This document shows positions 23,442-35,469 of a stretch of 64,000 nucleotides of DNA, piece by piece. Numbering within the stretch: position 1 is the stretch's first letter; each line of letters begins with the position of its first letter. Both the position numbers and the translations under genes were made by a program. Source of the stretch: Cryptomeria japonica (taxonomy: Eukaryota; Streptophyta; Pinopsida; Cupressales; Cupressaceae). Location: positions 262,990,925 through 263,054,924 of the forward strand of contig NC_081415.1 of NCBI RefSeq assembly GCF_030272615.1, given 5' to 3'. Below the pieces are notes generated by a model that was given only the letters and a program-made list of their open reading frames with translations, did not search any database and was not told the origin of the DNA.

Positions 23442-24914
23442 GGCATTTTCAGTAGAAAGATAGATTGTTGATATTCATTAAGGATATTGAGAAGGTTGTT
23501 GAAGACTATTTGATATAACTGAAGAAGGATGATAACTATCTTTATAACATTATTTTGTCATTGATGTCAAGAAATTGATTTTCTGATTCAGTATGATGTT
23601 GCCATATCTCGAGGAGATTGATTTGAAGAGAATTAAGTGGTCGGTAAAAGACACAGAAAGAATGTGATAAGAAAGAGGAGAAATAAGTTATTCAATGTGC
23701 AACTATTACCGAGTTAGACAATGATGAGATCATGATGTTTAGATTGTTTTGATATCCTACATATGTTGTTGATTGAAAGGTTAATACTATGCTATGTCAC
23801 CAAGCAAAGAACCTAGTCGGTAAACCCTAAGGTTATCGATATCGGTTAATGAAGGTGAAATGTCTACCGAGTAAAGTTTAGTATTTACCGAGTTGCAATC
23901 GAGTTATGACAGAGCACATTGGATGAATACAAGCATTATTTAATGAAGGACAATAATTAGCTGGAGATGTATAAATGATTGGAATGTCGTGTATGAAGTT
24001 TGTTAAGGATCTATGGCAATAAAATATCGGCAGGAAGATCTACAACACAGATTGAACCACAATAACCTTGTGCAAGTTCCAAGAAAGGACTGCAAGTCCC
24101 GAGGCAAGGTAAAACGTTTTCAGATCAAAGAATGCATTGAACCTAGTCAAATTTGACTATCTGATGGCTAAGATTGATCATGGGAAATGTGATCAAGGAG
24201 ATTAAGTGGTTAGCAAATTGTGTATAAATAAGAAATTATTGATGAACAATGTATGCGAGCAAGTGTAAGCCTAGGGATGCTACATAGTGATGACCGAGCA
24301 TAGAAGCTTGAAGACCTATTTGAAAAACAAAGTAGGAAGCCCAGCAGAAGACTAGATAAGTCTTATGACAAGATTGTTTTGAGCAAATAAGAATCTGCTT
24401 TAGCATTTTAGATGTGAAGTTGCAGATATATATTTTATTATTGTTATTTTGTAAGTGACAGGAAATCTCTTAACCGAGTGGACTTAAAAGTCTTATTTGT
24501 AAGCCCTCTAGCAAGGTAACATTCTAAATGAGTGTTTGAAAACCTTTAACAAGGTCACTTCTAACAAAGTGAAGATCCTAATAGATCTGAGGGAAATCCC
24601 TTAACCGGGTCACATCTAGCAATGTGTTTGTAATCTTTAACAGGATTTTCTTTTAACCGAGCATACTCTAGAAGAGTATATTTCTTAGTGGGTCCGAAAT
24701 CCCACAGTGGTTTTTCCCTATTTGGGTTTCCACGTTAAGTCTGGTCCTATGAGTTTCATGATGATTATATGTTTATGAGTTTGCATGTTTAGCAGTTTTT
24801 GTTACATTGCTGAAGTATATATTACCGAGGTTGAATCTATTGATTTTATGGAAGTTTAAGTTTGTATGATTCACCCCCCCTCATCTTGTTAGCTATTGTC
24901 ATCGGCTATTTACA
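23438..24914 (+). mobile_element. Copia-type LTR, left copy
   Basis: It starts TGTTGGCATTTTC and ends CGGCTATTTACA at 24914, 1,477 bp, with TG...CA ends. Immediately after it, TTAAGTATCAGAACTAT is a decayed form of the TTGGTATCAGAGC primer-binding site (initiator-Met tRNA) of Copia elements, so this is a 5' LTR whose internal region has been lost at an (AT)n tract. Motifs ACCGAG/CTCGGT recur many times along it, as in the second Copia LTR at 53226. The right copy (29855-31354) is 23 bp longer because of a tandem duplication. Confidence 0.75.
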
Positions 24915-24930
24915 TTAAGTATCAGAACTA
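24915..24930 (+). other. Degenerate Copia primer-binding site
   Basis: TTAAGTATCAGAAC directly follows the LTR end; compare TTGGTATCAGAGC at 54414. Two or three mismatches to the canonical site. Confidence 0.6.
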
Positions 24931-24933
24931 TCA

Positions 24934-24935
<2 letters not shown>

Positions 24936-25018
<83 letters not shown>
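24936..25018. repeat. (AT)n microsatellite
   Basis: About 80 bp of pure AT that ends the homology to a Copia internal region. The right copy is about 29741-29831. Confidence 0.95.
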
Positions 25019-25020
<2 letters not shown>

Positions 25021-25729
25021 TTGTTTTTTAAATATGGGTATTATATTAAGTTAGCTTTATTTTAATACTATGGAAATTAAATTCTGAGTTGTTAAATATA
25101 TATTTTGTAATATAATTATAAGTGAATTATATTATATGAATATAATTTAATTTATAGTTATATTTATATTTTATGAATGTAATTAGATTATAGTTTGGGT
25201 GTTTTCAGAAATATTTGTAAATTTGGAGATTTTACATTTATGCTTGAAAACATTAGGAAATTAATTTTTGTGTGATTGATTAAACCTTATTGGACAAATG
25301 ACAAAATTGATTTATTTGTATTAATATAGTTGTAAATTCTTATTGTTTGTAAATTCCTTATGTAGACGTATAAAAATGACCATATTCCTAGATGAATATT
25401 TTATGTTCATTTCCCTATTTAATTAAATCCAATTTAATTAAATTATCCACATTCTTCTATTTTATTAAGTAAATTACTCAATTTATTTAAATAAAATTCA
25501 CTATACCATTTAATGAATAAATCATTTTATTCAATTAAATCCCCCTAGCCATTTTTAATTAAATTCAAATTTAATTAAATAGTTATCCTAAATTAAATAA
25601 ATCTAATTTATTTAATTTCTCCAAATTATGACCAAATTGAATTAAATCATTTAATTCAATTAAATCCTATTATCCCCTCATCCACTTGCAAAATCCCAAA
25701 CCCCTTCCTAATCCCTTCTAGAATCTTCT

Positions 25730-26963
25730 TGTAAAGCGGAAAATCGCGATCGAACCCTAGTTGTTCTCCCCTCTTCCAACTCCGAGGAGAGAGAAGGGAG
25801 GTTCGCTAGGATTCGATGGTTTTCACTTAGGGGAGAGACTTTACATTCAAAAGAGGGGTCGAAACCCACAAGATCCAATCCCACGCAATGCAAGATTGGA
25901 TGCTAAATGAGTTTCAAGCGTCAAGACAGCAAGGCTACCCTCTTTTGTAAAGAATGTTGATAGAAGAATTAAGTTAAGCATGCATAGAAAGTGATAAAGA
26001 TTCGCTTATAAACTGAGATAGGAATACAATATGAAGCTGCGGACCTGGAATTAGCAGTAAAATATCGATACGGCGCTGTCCTGCAAATTTGAGCAAAAGT
26101 TGTCGGGATGATGGCGCCCAGCGCCACGGTCCTCCGAAAAATCCGCGAAACGAAGGGGGATCTGTTCGTCTCTGCGCAAGGATTCCAGATCTTCAATTTC
26201 AGCCACGTACCTGCAACCTACACACAGAAAAGCAAAGACGATTGGGGGTTTAGGGATTAGGGGTTTGCCTTTAGGTCAAACCCCGGTTTTGGAATTAACC
26301 AAGAAATGAGCAAGAGCTGTAAATGTAAATGACTGTAAAACAAGTACTAATACCTTGTTCTAAGGATGTTGGTATCCTTATGTGCGAAGGTTTAGATGTT
26401 GTATGTTGTATGTTGTAGCATGTAGTATGTGATCTCCTCTTCAATGGTTGAATCCTTGTCTTGAATGCAACACTTAGCCTTGAATGGAGACTTGAAATGA
26501 TCAATTGCTTGAAGGAATGCTTGAATGCTTGAATGCTCGAGTATAGTTTCCACGCCTTTTCCCTCATGTATGTGTTATCTTCAAATGAGAGAGAAAAATG
26601 TAGTTTATATACTTGTCAATTAGGGATGATAGACTGATTTTCCCGACCTTAGGCCGACCAGGAAAGTTAATTTCCAAATTGCAAACAAAAAGACCCGAGA
26701 CCCCTTAGGAGACCGGGCCCAAAATAGGACCCAGGGACCAGGGCGCTGGGCGCCATGGTCCTGGGGACCAGGGCGCTGGGCGCTCTAGTCCCACCTCCCG
26801 GGACAGCAGGGTGCAAGGAGGTTCAGGCCAGGGTGCTTGAAAAATGCAGTTTTCAGTGTCGTGAGCAAGTTTCGGGGTCTCCATTCAGGTTGCGTGTTGC
26901 GTCGCCATCGTGAAGACCGAAATGCAGTCGAAATTGCAAGTGTCGCAATTTTAGGACGCTACA
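25730..26963 (-). mobile_element. 1,234-bp solo LTR, only in the left arm
   Basis: On the minus strand it starts TGTAGCGTCC (26963) and ends CGCTTTACA (25730). It is flanked by CTTCT on both sides (25725-25729 and 26964-26968), a 5-bp target duplication. The right arm has a single CTTCT (read as AGAAG at 29028-29032) with otherwise continuous sequence, the pre-insertion site. A minus-strand TATATAAA at 26604-26611 is a promoter candidate. GC-rich repeats carrying GGGCGCTGGGCGC lie at 26735-26790, with a related copy near 26110. Short ORFs inside (25708-26567, minus) are not genes. No internal duplication of its ends, so a solo LTR. Confidence 0.9.
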
Positions 26964-27537
26964 CTTCTAAACACTTCTAATTAACCTAACCCTCCTCTAA
27001 ACTTTGTCACATCCCTAAGCAAAGGGAGGTCACTTCTCAAATGGCCAAAAGTCTTGGATAACCATTAAAGGTTTTCAACCTTCAACCACCAAAACCCTTA
27101 AAGTCTTTCAAAACCATTGAAGGCTTCCAACCTTCAACCACTTAATCCCCAAAGTCTCCAATAACCATTAATGGTTAATTCAAACCCTCCCACATGGTTA
27201 AAACATTTGTTTTGACTCAACCTCTACCCAACCCAAAGGTCTCATCAGGCCATTAATGCTTTGACCATGATTATCTCTTAATCATTTGCACAAAGGTTTA
27301 TTCTTGGATTAACTCTTAATCCAGTGGGTAAACCTAATTTAGACTTGACCCTTAGCCTTTAGATAACCATGAGGTCTTCTCAGGCCTTTAATGCCTCCAA
27401 CCTCTTCTTTCAACCCAATCTTATGTTGACATTTGTCACCATGTTATTGGTGCCAATTGTGCACATGGATCCCCAACTTTCAAACTTGGCCCTTGATTAA
27501 ACCATTCAATCTTGACCATCCATTGCCTTGTTTGTGC

Positions 27538-27545
27538 TATAAATA
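27538..27545 (+). promoter_or_regulatory. TATA box of an LTR-like block
   Basis: TATAAATA followed by GAGCTC, in the position expected of an LTR promoter. The inverted copy on the right is near 28450-28460 on the minus strand. Confidence 0.5.
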
Positions 27546-27907
27546 GAGCTCTCATTACTCCATTTTTAACAACCATCCTTCAAATTTGTAGCATCACACT
27601 TATGCTCAAATATATTCAAGCTTTCATTTTATATATGCTCATCATTTAGCCTCTTTTTAAATCAGGAAGTAGACTAAATATGCATGTTAGAGTACTTCCT
27701 TTATCATTTTAGCTCAATCATAGACTAAATATAGTATGCTAGGATAGTATTCATACTAATCTTGTCATCTTATCATTTAGTTTATTGCATTTCTAAGATC
27801 ATACATAGCTTAGCATCCATCTCATACTAAAATTTATCAAAGCATCTCTCGTTCTCATATTTGCCATCCCTAAACCATTTTGCTCAATGATCTGAGAGCA
27901 AAAACGT

Positions 27908-28088
27908 TGGTTTGAGGGACATTGTGAGATAGAGAACCATGGGACCCTCCTTGGGAAGCTGAGTAACACTACGTTACTCCATAGCTTGCATCAAGAAGTC
28001 CTATGTGTGTGTGTGGACTAGTATTTAACTAAATTTTCACATTTTAAGTTTTATTCGCCCACTTTTCCACCATACATTTCTAGCGGCC
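27908..28088. other. Asymmetric spacer at the palindrome axis
   Basis: About 181 bp with no inverted partner. Arm homology stops just after a shared GAGAGYAAAAAYGT motif on both sides. The spacer carries a short GT run near 28005 and no ORF. The adjoining left-arm sequence looks like the R/U5 part of an LTR, so the spacer may be the rest of that LTR or the start of its internal region; this is an inference. Confidence 0.85.
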
Positions 28089-29390
28089 ACATTTTTACTC
28101 TCAGATCACTGAGCAAAATGGTTTAGGGATGGCAAATATGAGAACGAGAGATGCTTTGATAAATTTTAGTATGAGATGGATGCTAAGCTATGTATGATCT
28201 TAGAAATGCAATAAACTAATTGATACGATGACAAGATTAATATGAATACTATCCTAGCATACTATATTTAGTCTATGATTGAGCTAAAATGATAAAGGAA
28301 GTACTCTAACATGCATATTTAGTCTACTTCCTGATTTAAAAAGAGGCTAAATGATGAGCATATATGAAATGAAAGCTTGAATATATTTGAGCATAAGTGT
28401 GATGCTACAAATTTGAAGGATGGTTGTTAAAAATGGAGGAATGAGAGCTCTATTTATAGCACAAACAAGGCAATGGATGGTCAAGATTGAATGGTTTAAT
28501 CAAGGGCCAAGTTTGAAAGTTGGGGATCCATGTGCACAATTGGCACCAATAACATGGTGACAAATGTTAACATAAGATTGGGTTGAAAGAAGAGGTTGGA
28601 GGCATTAAAGGCCTGAGAAGACCTCATGGTTATCTAAAGGCTAAGGGTCAAGTCTAAATTAGGTTTACCCACTGGATTAAGAGTTAATCCAAGAATAAAC
28701 CTTTGTGCAAATGATTAAGAGATAATCATGGTCAAAGCATTAATGGCCTGATGAGACCTTTGGGTTGGGTAGAGGTTGAGTCAAAACAAATGTTTTAACC
28801 ATGTGGGAGGGTTTGAATTAACCATTAATGGTTATTGGAGACTTTGGGGATTAAGTGGTTGAAGGTTGGAAGCCTTCGATGGTTTTCAAAGACTTTAAGG
28901 GTTTTGGTGGTTGAAGGTTGAAAACCTTTAATGGTTATCCAAGACTTTGGGCCATTTGAGAAGTGACCTCCCTTTGCTTAGGGATGTGACAAAGTTTAGA
29001 GGAGGGTTAGGTTAATTAGAAGTGTTTAGAAGATTCTAGAAGGGATTAGGAAGGGGTTTGGGATTTTGCAAGTGGATGAGGGGATAATAGGATTTAATTG
29101 AATTAAATGATTTAATTCAATTTGGTCATAATTTGGGGAAATTAAATAAATTAGATTTATTTAATTTAGGATAACTATTTAATTAAATTTGAATTTAATT
29201 AAAAATGGCTAGGGGGATTTAATTGAATAAAATGATTTATTCATTAAATGGTATAGTGAATTTTATTTAAATAAACTGAGTAATTTAATTAATAAAATAG
29301 AAGAATGTGGATAATTTAATTAAATTGGATTTAATTAAATAGGGAAATGAACATAAAATATTCATCTAGGAATATGGTCATTTTTATACG
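28089..29390 (-). mobile_element. LTR-like block next to the axis, right copy
   Basis: Reverse complement of 25361-27907 without the solo LTR. The uninterrupted sequence at 29028-29032 is the empty insertion site. Confidence 0.45.
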
Positions 29391-29736
29391 TCTACATAAG
29401 GAATTTACAAACAATAAGAATTTACAACTATATTAATACAAATAAATCAATTTTGTCATTTGTCCAATAAGGTTTAATCAATCACACAAAAATTAATTTC
29501 CTAATGTTTTCAAGCATAAATGTAAAATCTCCAAATTTACAAATATTTCTGAAAACACCCAAACTATAATCTAATTACATTCATAAAATATAAATATAAC
29601 TATAAATTAAATTATATTCATATAATATAATTCACTTATAATTATATTACAAAATATATATTTAACAACTCAGAATTTAATTTCCATAGTATTAAAATAA
29701 AGCTAACTTAATATAATACCCATATTTAAAAAACAA

Positions 29737-29740
<4 letters not shown>

Positions 29741-29831
<91 letters not shown>
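29741..29831. repeat. (AT)n microsatellite, right copy
   Basis: About 90 bp of pure AT, partner of 24936-25018. Confidence 0.95.
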
Positions 29832-29835
<4 letters not shown>

Positions 29836-29854
29836 TGATAGTTCTGATACTTAA

Positions 29855-31350
29855 TGTAAATAGCCGATGACAATAGCTAACAAGATGAGGGGGGGTGAAT
29901 CATACAAACTTAAACTTCCATAAAATCAATAGATTCAACCTCGGTAATATATACTTCAGCAATGTAACAAAAACTGCTAAACATGCAAACTCATAAACAT
30001 ATAATCATCATGAAACTCATAGGACCAGACTTAACGTGGAAACCCAAATAGGGAAAAACCACTGTGGGATTTCGGACCCACTAAGAAATATACTCTTCTA
30101 GAGTATGCTCGGTTAAAAGAAAATCCTGTTAAAGATTACAAACACATTGCTAGATGTGACCCGGTTAAGGGATTTCCCTCAGATCTATTAGGATCTTCAC
30201 TTTGTTAGAAGTGACCTTGTTAAAGGTTTTCAAACACTCATTTAGAATGTTACCTTGCTAGAGGGCTTACAAATAAGACTGTTAAGTCCACTCGGTTAAG
30301 AGATTTCCTGTCACTTACAAAATAACAATAATAAAATATATATCTGCAACTTCACATCTAAAATGCTAAAGCAGATTCTTATTTGCTCAAAACAATCTTG
30401 TCATAAGACTTATCTAGTCTTCTGCTGGGCTTCCTACTTTGTTTTTCAAATAGGTCTTCAAGCTTCTGTGCTCGGTCATCACTATGTAGCATCCCTATGC
30501 TTACACTTGCTCGCATACATTGTTCATCAATAATTTCTTATTTATACACAATTTGCTAACCACTTAATCTCCTTGATCACATTTCCCATGATCAATCTTA
30601 GCCATCAGATAGTCAAACTTGACTAGGTTCAATGCATTCTTTGATCTGAAAACGTTTTACCTTGCCTCGGGACTTGCAGTCCTTTCTTGGAACTTGCACA
30701 AGGTTATTGTGGTTCAATCTGTGTTGTAGATCTTCCTGCCGATATTTTATTGCCATAGATCCTTAACAAACTTCATACATGACATTCCAATCATTTATAC
30801 ATCTCCAGCTAATTATTGTCCTTCATTAAATAATGCTTGTATTCATCCAATGCGCTCTATCATAACTCGATTGCAACTCGGTAAATACTAAACTTTACTC
30901 GGTAGACATTTCACCTTCATTAACCGATATCGATAACCTTAGGGTTTACCGACTAGGTTTCTTAGGGTTTACCGACTAGGTTCTTTGCTCGGTGACATAG
31001 CATAGTATTAACCTTTCAATCAACAACATATGTAGGATATCAAAACAATCTAAACATCATGATCTCATCATTGTCTAACTCGGTAATAGTTGCACATTGA
31101 ATAACTTATTTCTCCTCTTTCTTATCACATTCTTTCTGTGTCTTTTACCGACCACTTAATTCTCTTCAAATCAATCTCCTCGAGATATGGCAACATCATA
31201 CTGAATCAGAAAATTAATTTCTTGACATCAATGACAAAATAATGTTATAAAGATAGTTATCATCCTTCTTCAGTTATATCAAATAGTCTTCAACAACCTT
31301 CTCAATATCCTTAATGAATATCAACAATCTATCTTTCTACTGAAAATGCC

Positions 31351-31354
<4 letters not shown>
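29855..31354 (-). mobile_element. Copia-type LTR, right copy
   Basis: Partner of 23438-24914. It carries a 23-bp tandem duplication at about 30941-30986 (GGGTTTACCGACTAGGTT occurs twice) that the left copy lacks. The decayed primer-binding site is at 29840-29854 on the minus strand. Confidence 0.75.
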
Positions 31355-31391
<37 letters not shown>

Positions 31392-31630
31392 TGTATTATA
31401 AATTAATTAATAAATAACTCAACATACACAACCCCAGGCATGAAACCCAAAAGTGCTATGTCAAGGTACGCACAGGGGAATTAAAGAAAAAAAACATTTA
31501 ATCTCTACCACTGTGCATGGTAGCATATGCTACGCATGGTAGCCCATGCTACCGCACGGTAGCACATGCTACCACTGGTAGCACTGCTACCGTACGGTAG
31601 CTGTACTACCGTCGGTAGTGCTACCGAGGA

Positions 31631-31664
<34 letters not shown>

Positions 31665-33393
31665 TAAAAAAATTAATCTTTTTAGTAAATTCAATAACAT
31701 AAATAAAACAATAATTTTCCAATAAATTCATTTTTACAGAATTTAATCTTTTACAATAGTTTTTTATAATTAAATAAAATATTTTCCCAAAACGTAAATA
31801 ACCCAATAAATTTAATTTATAATTAAATTTATTCCTAAAGTAATTAACAATTCCACAGTGATACAACTAAAAGATTGTCATAACCAATATCAGAATAAAA
31901 ACAAACAAGAGGGAATGATTTCTTGATAAATCCCATGCCCCCCCAAATCTTGCAATTTCCATGCACAATGAAATTCTTGACAAAATTTGCCATAATAATT
32001 TTCCCAATTTTCTCAAAATTTAATCCACAAACACCCAAAAATAACTTCTTTCCATTAAACTAGAAATTAACTTTAGGTATGGACTTTAGTTAAGAACAAA
32101 ATTAATTAGACATGACATGACAATCATCTTAACACACACATCATTCAGAAGATAGAAGAAATAGAAATATTTTCTTAAAACAACAATCAAAAGAAGCCAC
32201 CCAACCTGGTATAGCTTTTCTGGAAGAAATATGTAAAAGCCCTAATCTTTTCAACAAGCTTCCAAATAAATTTCTTCACCTAAATCCCTGACTTGTTTCG
32301 TGTGTATCCTAAAATAATGACCTATTCCTCTTTTTAAACTAAAATTCTAGGTTGAATATCTTTTTTCCAAAAACCTAAATTTAGTAATAAAAGCAATTTT
32401 CTTTTCTTTTCCAATTTTTTAACAAAGGGATAAGTTAACATGCAATAATTAAAAATCATTTTTCTTTCTTTTTCTTTTCTCATGCAAATTAATTAATTTT
32501 CTAAATAGAGAAATTAAAGCAATACTTTAATTCTAATTAGTTCTTTTATTCATTTATTCTTTTATTCTTTTATTTATTTAAAATTCTACGAACAATAAAT
32601 GAAATTGATCTAATTTATTTTTCACTAAAATTTAAATAAAATATATTTCTAATATCATGCAGCTTGCAACTTAATTTAATAACTTCTTTTAATTAGTTAA
32701 ATTTATAATCTCAATGCATACATAAATCAACTATGAGATAACTCCATAACTTAATTAATTAATCAAATCCGCTAAAACACACAAACTGAACAAATCTCAA
32801 GCAAATACTCATAAAAAGATCAAATGACAAAATACGAAGGCCGAACTAACTGACTAGATGACCAACTGACGACACTCACATGAGTGTAAATGAGTAAAAT
32901 AGGGTCAACTACTATCTCCTCCACTTCTATCGGAAAATATAAGGCACGCTCAGACCTGTGAAGCCAGGTGGAGACGATACCTTGTACCTACCTGGTACTT
33001 GTACCTGCAATATCATGCATCACCGAACCACACATGCATATATACAATATAGAAAACATGACATACACACTGATGAAGGAGAATCACGACATTCCCTGTC
33101 TCATCGAAATGAGTGAAGGAAAATCATCCCCTTGCATCCAATACACTCTTAGACACACAACATATAATTCCACATTACTTAGATAAAGTAAAGTGTCAGT
33201 ACATAGCAATAATCCATAAAATGACATAAATCACAAGTACTGAAATACTGCAATAAATTACTCATCTCATATCTAGATAAAGCATGAAATAATGTCATAA
33301 AAATCTGAATAACACAACATGGTAATGTATCCTCTGAAAATAAACAATAATAAAATATGAGTCTAATGAGTTCAAACGAGTAGGGGTACTACA
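31355..33393 (-). mobile_element. Gypsy-type LTR (TGTAGTACCCC), right copy
   Basis: Partner of 21391-23437; the TG start is at 33393 on the minus strand, next to the truncated En/Spm-type gene. Confidence 0.55.
31503..31627. repeat. Short-palindrome array, right copy
   Basis: Partner of 23159-23280; GCTACCGTACGGTAGC is again present. A few substitutions separate the copies, but the half-site pattern is kept. Confidence 0.9.
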
Positions 33394-33444
33394 AGTATAG
33401 GCACTTTCTCCACAAAAATCATGTATCAAAATACTGAAAAACAT

Positions 33445-33782
33445 CTTTTCAATGGGAAAGAAGAGGATACATCAAAGCCACAAAGAATGACACCTCACTT
33501 GTGGAAGTTGGAATATAATATAATTAATCATCAAGGTAATGCCATTCCATCTAACGGTTTATGTCATAAAACATCTTTTCTATTTTGTTTTGTTTACTGA
33601 TGATGTGATTGATGATCATGGAGGTCGTGAAGGCATAAATGAACACCTTCCTAAGGGACTAAAAAGTTATCCCCGATAATTTAGTAGGTGTGGCTTCATT
33701 GGTTAAAGAAGCTCATCGTAATGAAGATTCCAATGTTACGCAAAGGGAAATTGATTTAGCATATGGTTTAAGAGATAAACAT
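33445..33782 (+). pseudogene. Exons just upstream of DUF4216, right copy
   Basis: The first piece ends at 33535 before GTAATG. The second ends RDKH at 33782 before GTACGT and has the same internal frameshift as the left copy. These are the most 5' remnants of the gene before the LTR boundary at 33393. Confidence 0.45.
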
Positions 33783-33856
33783 GTACGTATAAATTTATTA
33801 CACCCATATGTTTAGCAGATCACTGCAATAAATTTTACATGTTTGACATATCGCAG

Positions 33857-34558
33857 GTCAAACACCACAACGCTATGTACTGCAATGGTCATAAATTTTG
33901 CATAAAAAAGTTGGATGACACAAAGAAAACTTGTGATTCTGGCATCACTGCAGTCTTTGAGGTGACAAATATTTCATTGAGAAATGACATACATCCTCAA
34001 CAGTCTCAAAATTGATACTATGGCATTTTGGATGATATACTTGAGTGTGACGTTAATTCCTTCAAATTAGTTTTGTTCCTCGTCAAATGGTACAAGCTAC
34101 GATTGAATAAAAATGATCCCAATAGAACTGTCATTGAACATGATAATGGTTTTACAATGGTTAATACAAGGTCATTTGAACCAGTTGGGGATGAGCCCTA
34201 TGTTCTTCTAAGCCAATGTGAGCAGGTATTTTACTCAAAGGTTCCACATAAACCGGTTTGGGTATTTGTTGTTAGACATGATCCAAGAGGAAAGCCAATA
34301 AAGTATAATGTGATAGGATAGGAAGATACCAAAGAAGCAGAAGATGAAGTAGATGATGATCACGATCGACAATTTCTCGATGATGATGAAGAAGAAGAAG
34401 CTTATGATGATGATGGTGATGGTGATGGTGATGGTGATGGTGATGATGGTAATGACGATGATAAAGACGATGGTGGTGGTGGTGGTGATGATGATGATGA
34501 TGATGATGATGATGGTGAGATGATCATTATGTTCATGATGATGAATGAAATGTATGAG
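33857..34558 (+). pseudogene. DUF4216 exon of an En/Spm (CACTA) transposon, right copy
   Basis: Same reading as the left copy: acceptor CAG at 33856, stop before YYGILDDIL, the DUF4216 core at about 34020-34250, stop after KYNVIG, then Glu/Asp and Asp-Gly tail to a GAG|GTATG donor at 34558. Amino-acid differences from the left copy are few (for example Arg to Lys and Asp to Asn in the YRLRLNKNDPD segment, Ile to Val in SKIPHKP). Shared stops mean the exon was already broken before the duplication, or else the frame is read through by splicing that I cannot see. Confidence 0.82.
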
Positions 34559-34715
34559 GTATGCAATTAGTATATTATATATTTAATATTGATTTCTTGA
34601 TAGATTTTTTTTTACATAATTAATTCATTATCTTTTGAATTCTAATGCCATTACATAATTAATTCATGATGCACCTTTTAATATGGAGATGGAGATAGGG
34701 AGAGTGACTATTTAT

Positions 34716-34943
34716 GTGACATTTTTTAAACTTTGTGTTTATTTATGGAATTTGGATTGTTTATTAGCTATGTGATGGATGTTTATTTAAAATACACATG
34801 TGATGGATTACATGTTTATGATGATACATGTGACATTTTTTGAAATTTGTGTTTATTTATAGAATGTGGATTGTTTATTACCTATGTGATGGATGGTGAT
34901 TTATGATACATATGTGACGGATTGCATGTTTATGATGACACAT
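34716..34943. repeat. 114-bp tandem duplication, right copy
   Basis: Copies start GTGACATTTTTT at 34716 and 34830. Partner of 19843-20070. Confidence 0.85.
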
Positions 34944-35055
34944 ATGTGATGCTAATTATGATTCTCAATGACATATATGATGATACATCATGTGATGCTT
35001 ATGATATGTATGTATTTATTGTTTATCAACTTACAAATGTAGTAATGCTTATGAT

Positions 35056-35392
35056 GCTCAATTGATGGTGTTGATTTCATGTATAGTCCCTTTGTGATGC
35101 TGTCACCCTTGGTGGGAATAGGTTGTTGACTATAGACATCGCCAACCATTTAGTTGAGGATCCTACATAGTCTACATAAAGTAAAGGTAAAGAATTAAAA
35201 AAATTATAATGATTTTGATGACATCATATTTTTATTATTTAATACTCTTTTTATCTATAAAGTTCATGTCGTTCATGTTGTGTACTATGTAATTTTTAGC
35301 TAACATAAGATAATTGAATTACATGTGCAGGAACCTAAACCCCTTTGATGAGGATCCTGCACATTCTCATGGATGGACAAGTATAACTAGTC
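35056..35392 (+). pseudogene. Possible small exons between DUF4216 and the SET-like exon
   Basis: Two short readable pieces occur in the intron-like stretch: one around 35090-35165 (LGGNRLLTIDIANHLVEDP) and one after a GCAG acceptor near 35330 (NPFDEDPAHSHGW). They share the motif D/EDP and lie in the same orientation as the flanking exons. The left partners are about 19410-19690 on the minus strand. No domain recognised. Confidence 0.35.
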
Positions 35393-35469
35393 AATACACC
35401 ATATAGAAATAGTTTAATTTTTAAAAATTACTTGGAAAACAAACTTCCTTAGTTTTTCAAACCTCGACA

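Larger units (their letters stand above)
1..27907. repeat. Left arm of a giant imperfect palindrome
   Basis: The whole segment recurs in reverse complement at 28089-63964. Position 1 pairs with 63964, and 27907 pairs with about 28089. Repeated landmarks include the 109-aa ORF, the 4.3-kb LTR with its target duplication, all exons of the En/Spm-type gene and the Copia-type LTR. Differences are scattered substitutions, microsatellite length changes, one 1,234-bp insertion private to this arm, and about 9.2 kb missing from it near 7871-7882. The arm starts at or before base 1. A true inverted duplication or a mis-joined pair of haplotypes would both give this; a fold-back of a single read would not explain the private insertion. 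Confidence 0.97.
25361..27907 (+). mobile_element. LTR-like block with TATA box next to the palindrome axis, left copy
   Basis: A possible start, TGTAGACGTATAAAAATG at 25361, resembles the start of the LTR at 50197. An AT-rich TTTAATTAAAT stretch follows (25410-25660). A clear TATAAATAGAGCTC lies at 27538. The downstream text ends in ATCTGAGAGCA, a motif also found about 140 bp before the end of the 50197 LTR. A diverged repeat of about 50 bp (CCATTAANGG, CTTTCAACCTTCAACCA) lies at about 27050-27190. The block is interrupted by the solo LTR at 25730-26963. No ORF. Start and end are uncertain. Confidence 0.45.

Noticed and set aside
25708-26567. Three minus-strand ORFs in the left-only solo LTR
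   Set aside because: Short, in different frames, no domain, and within an element whose ends and target duplication define it as an LTR.
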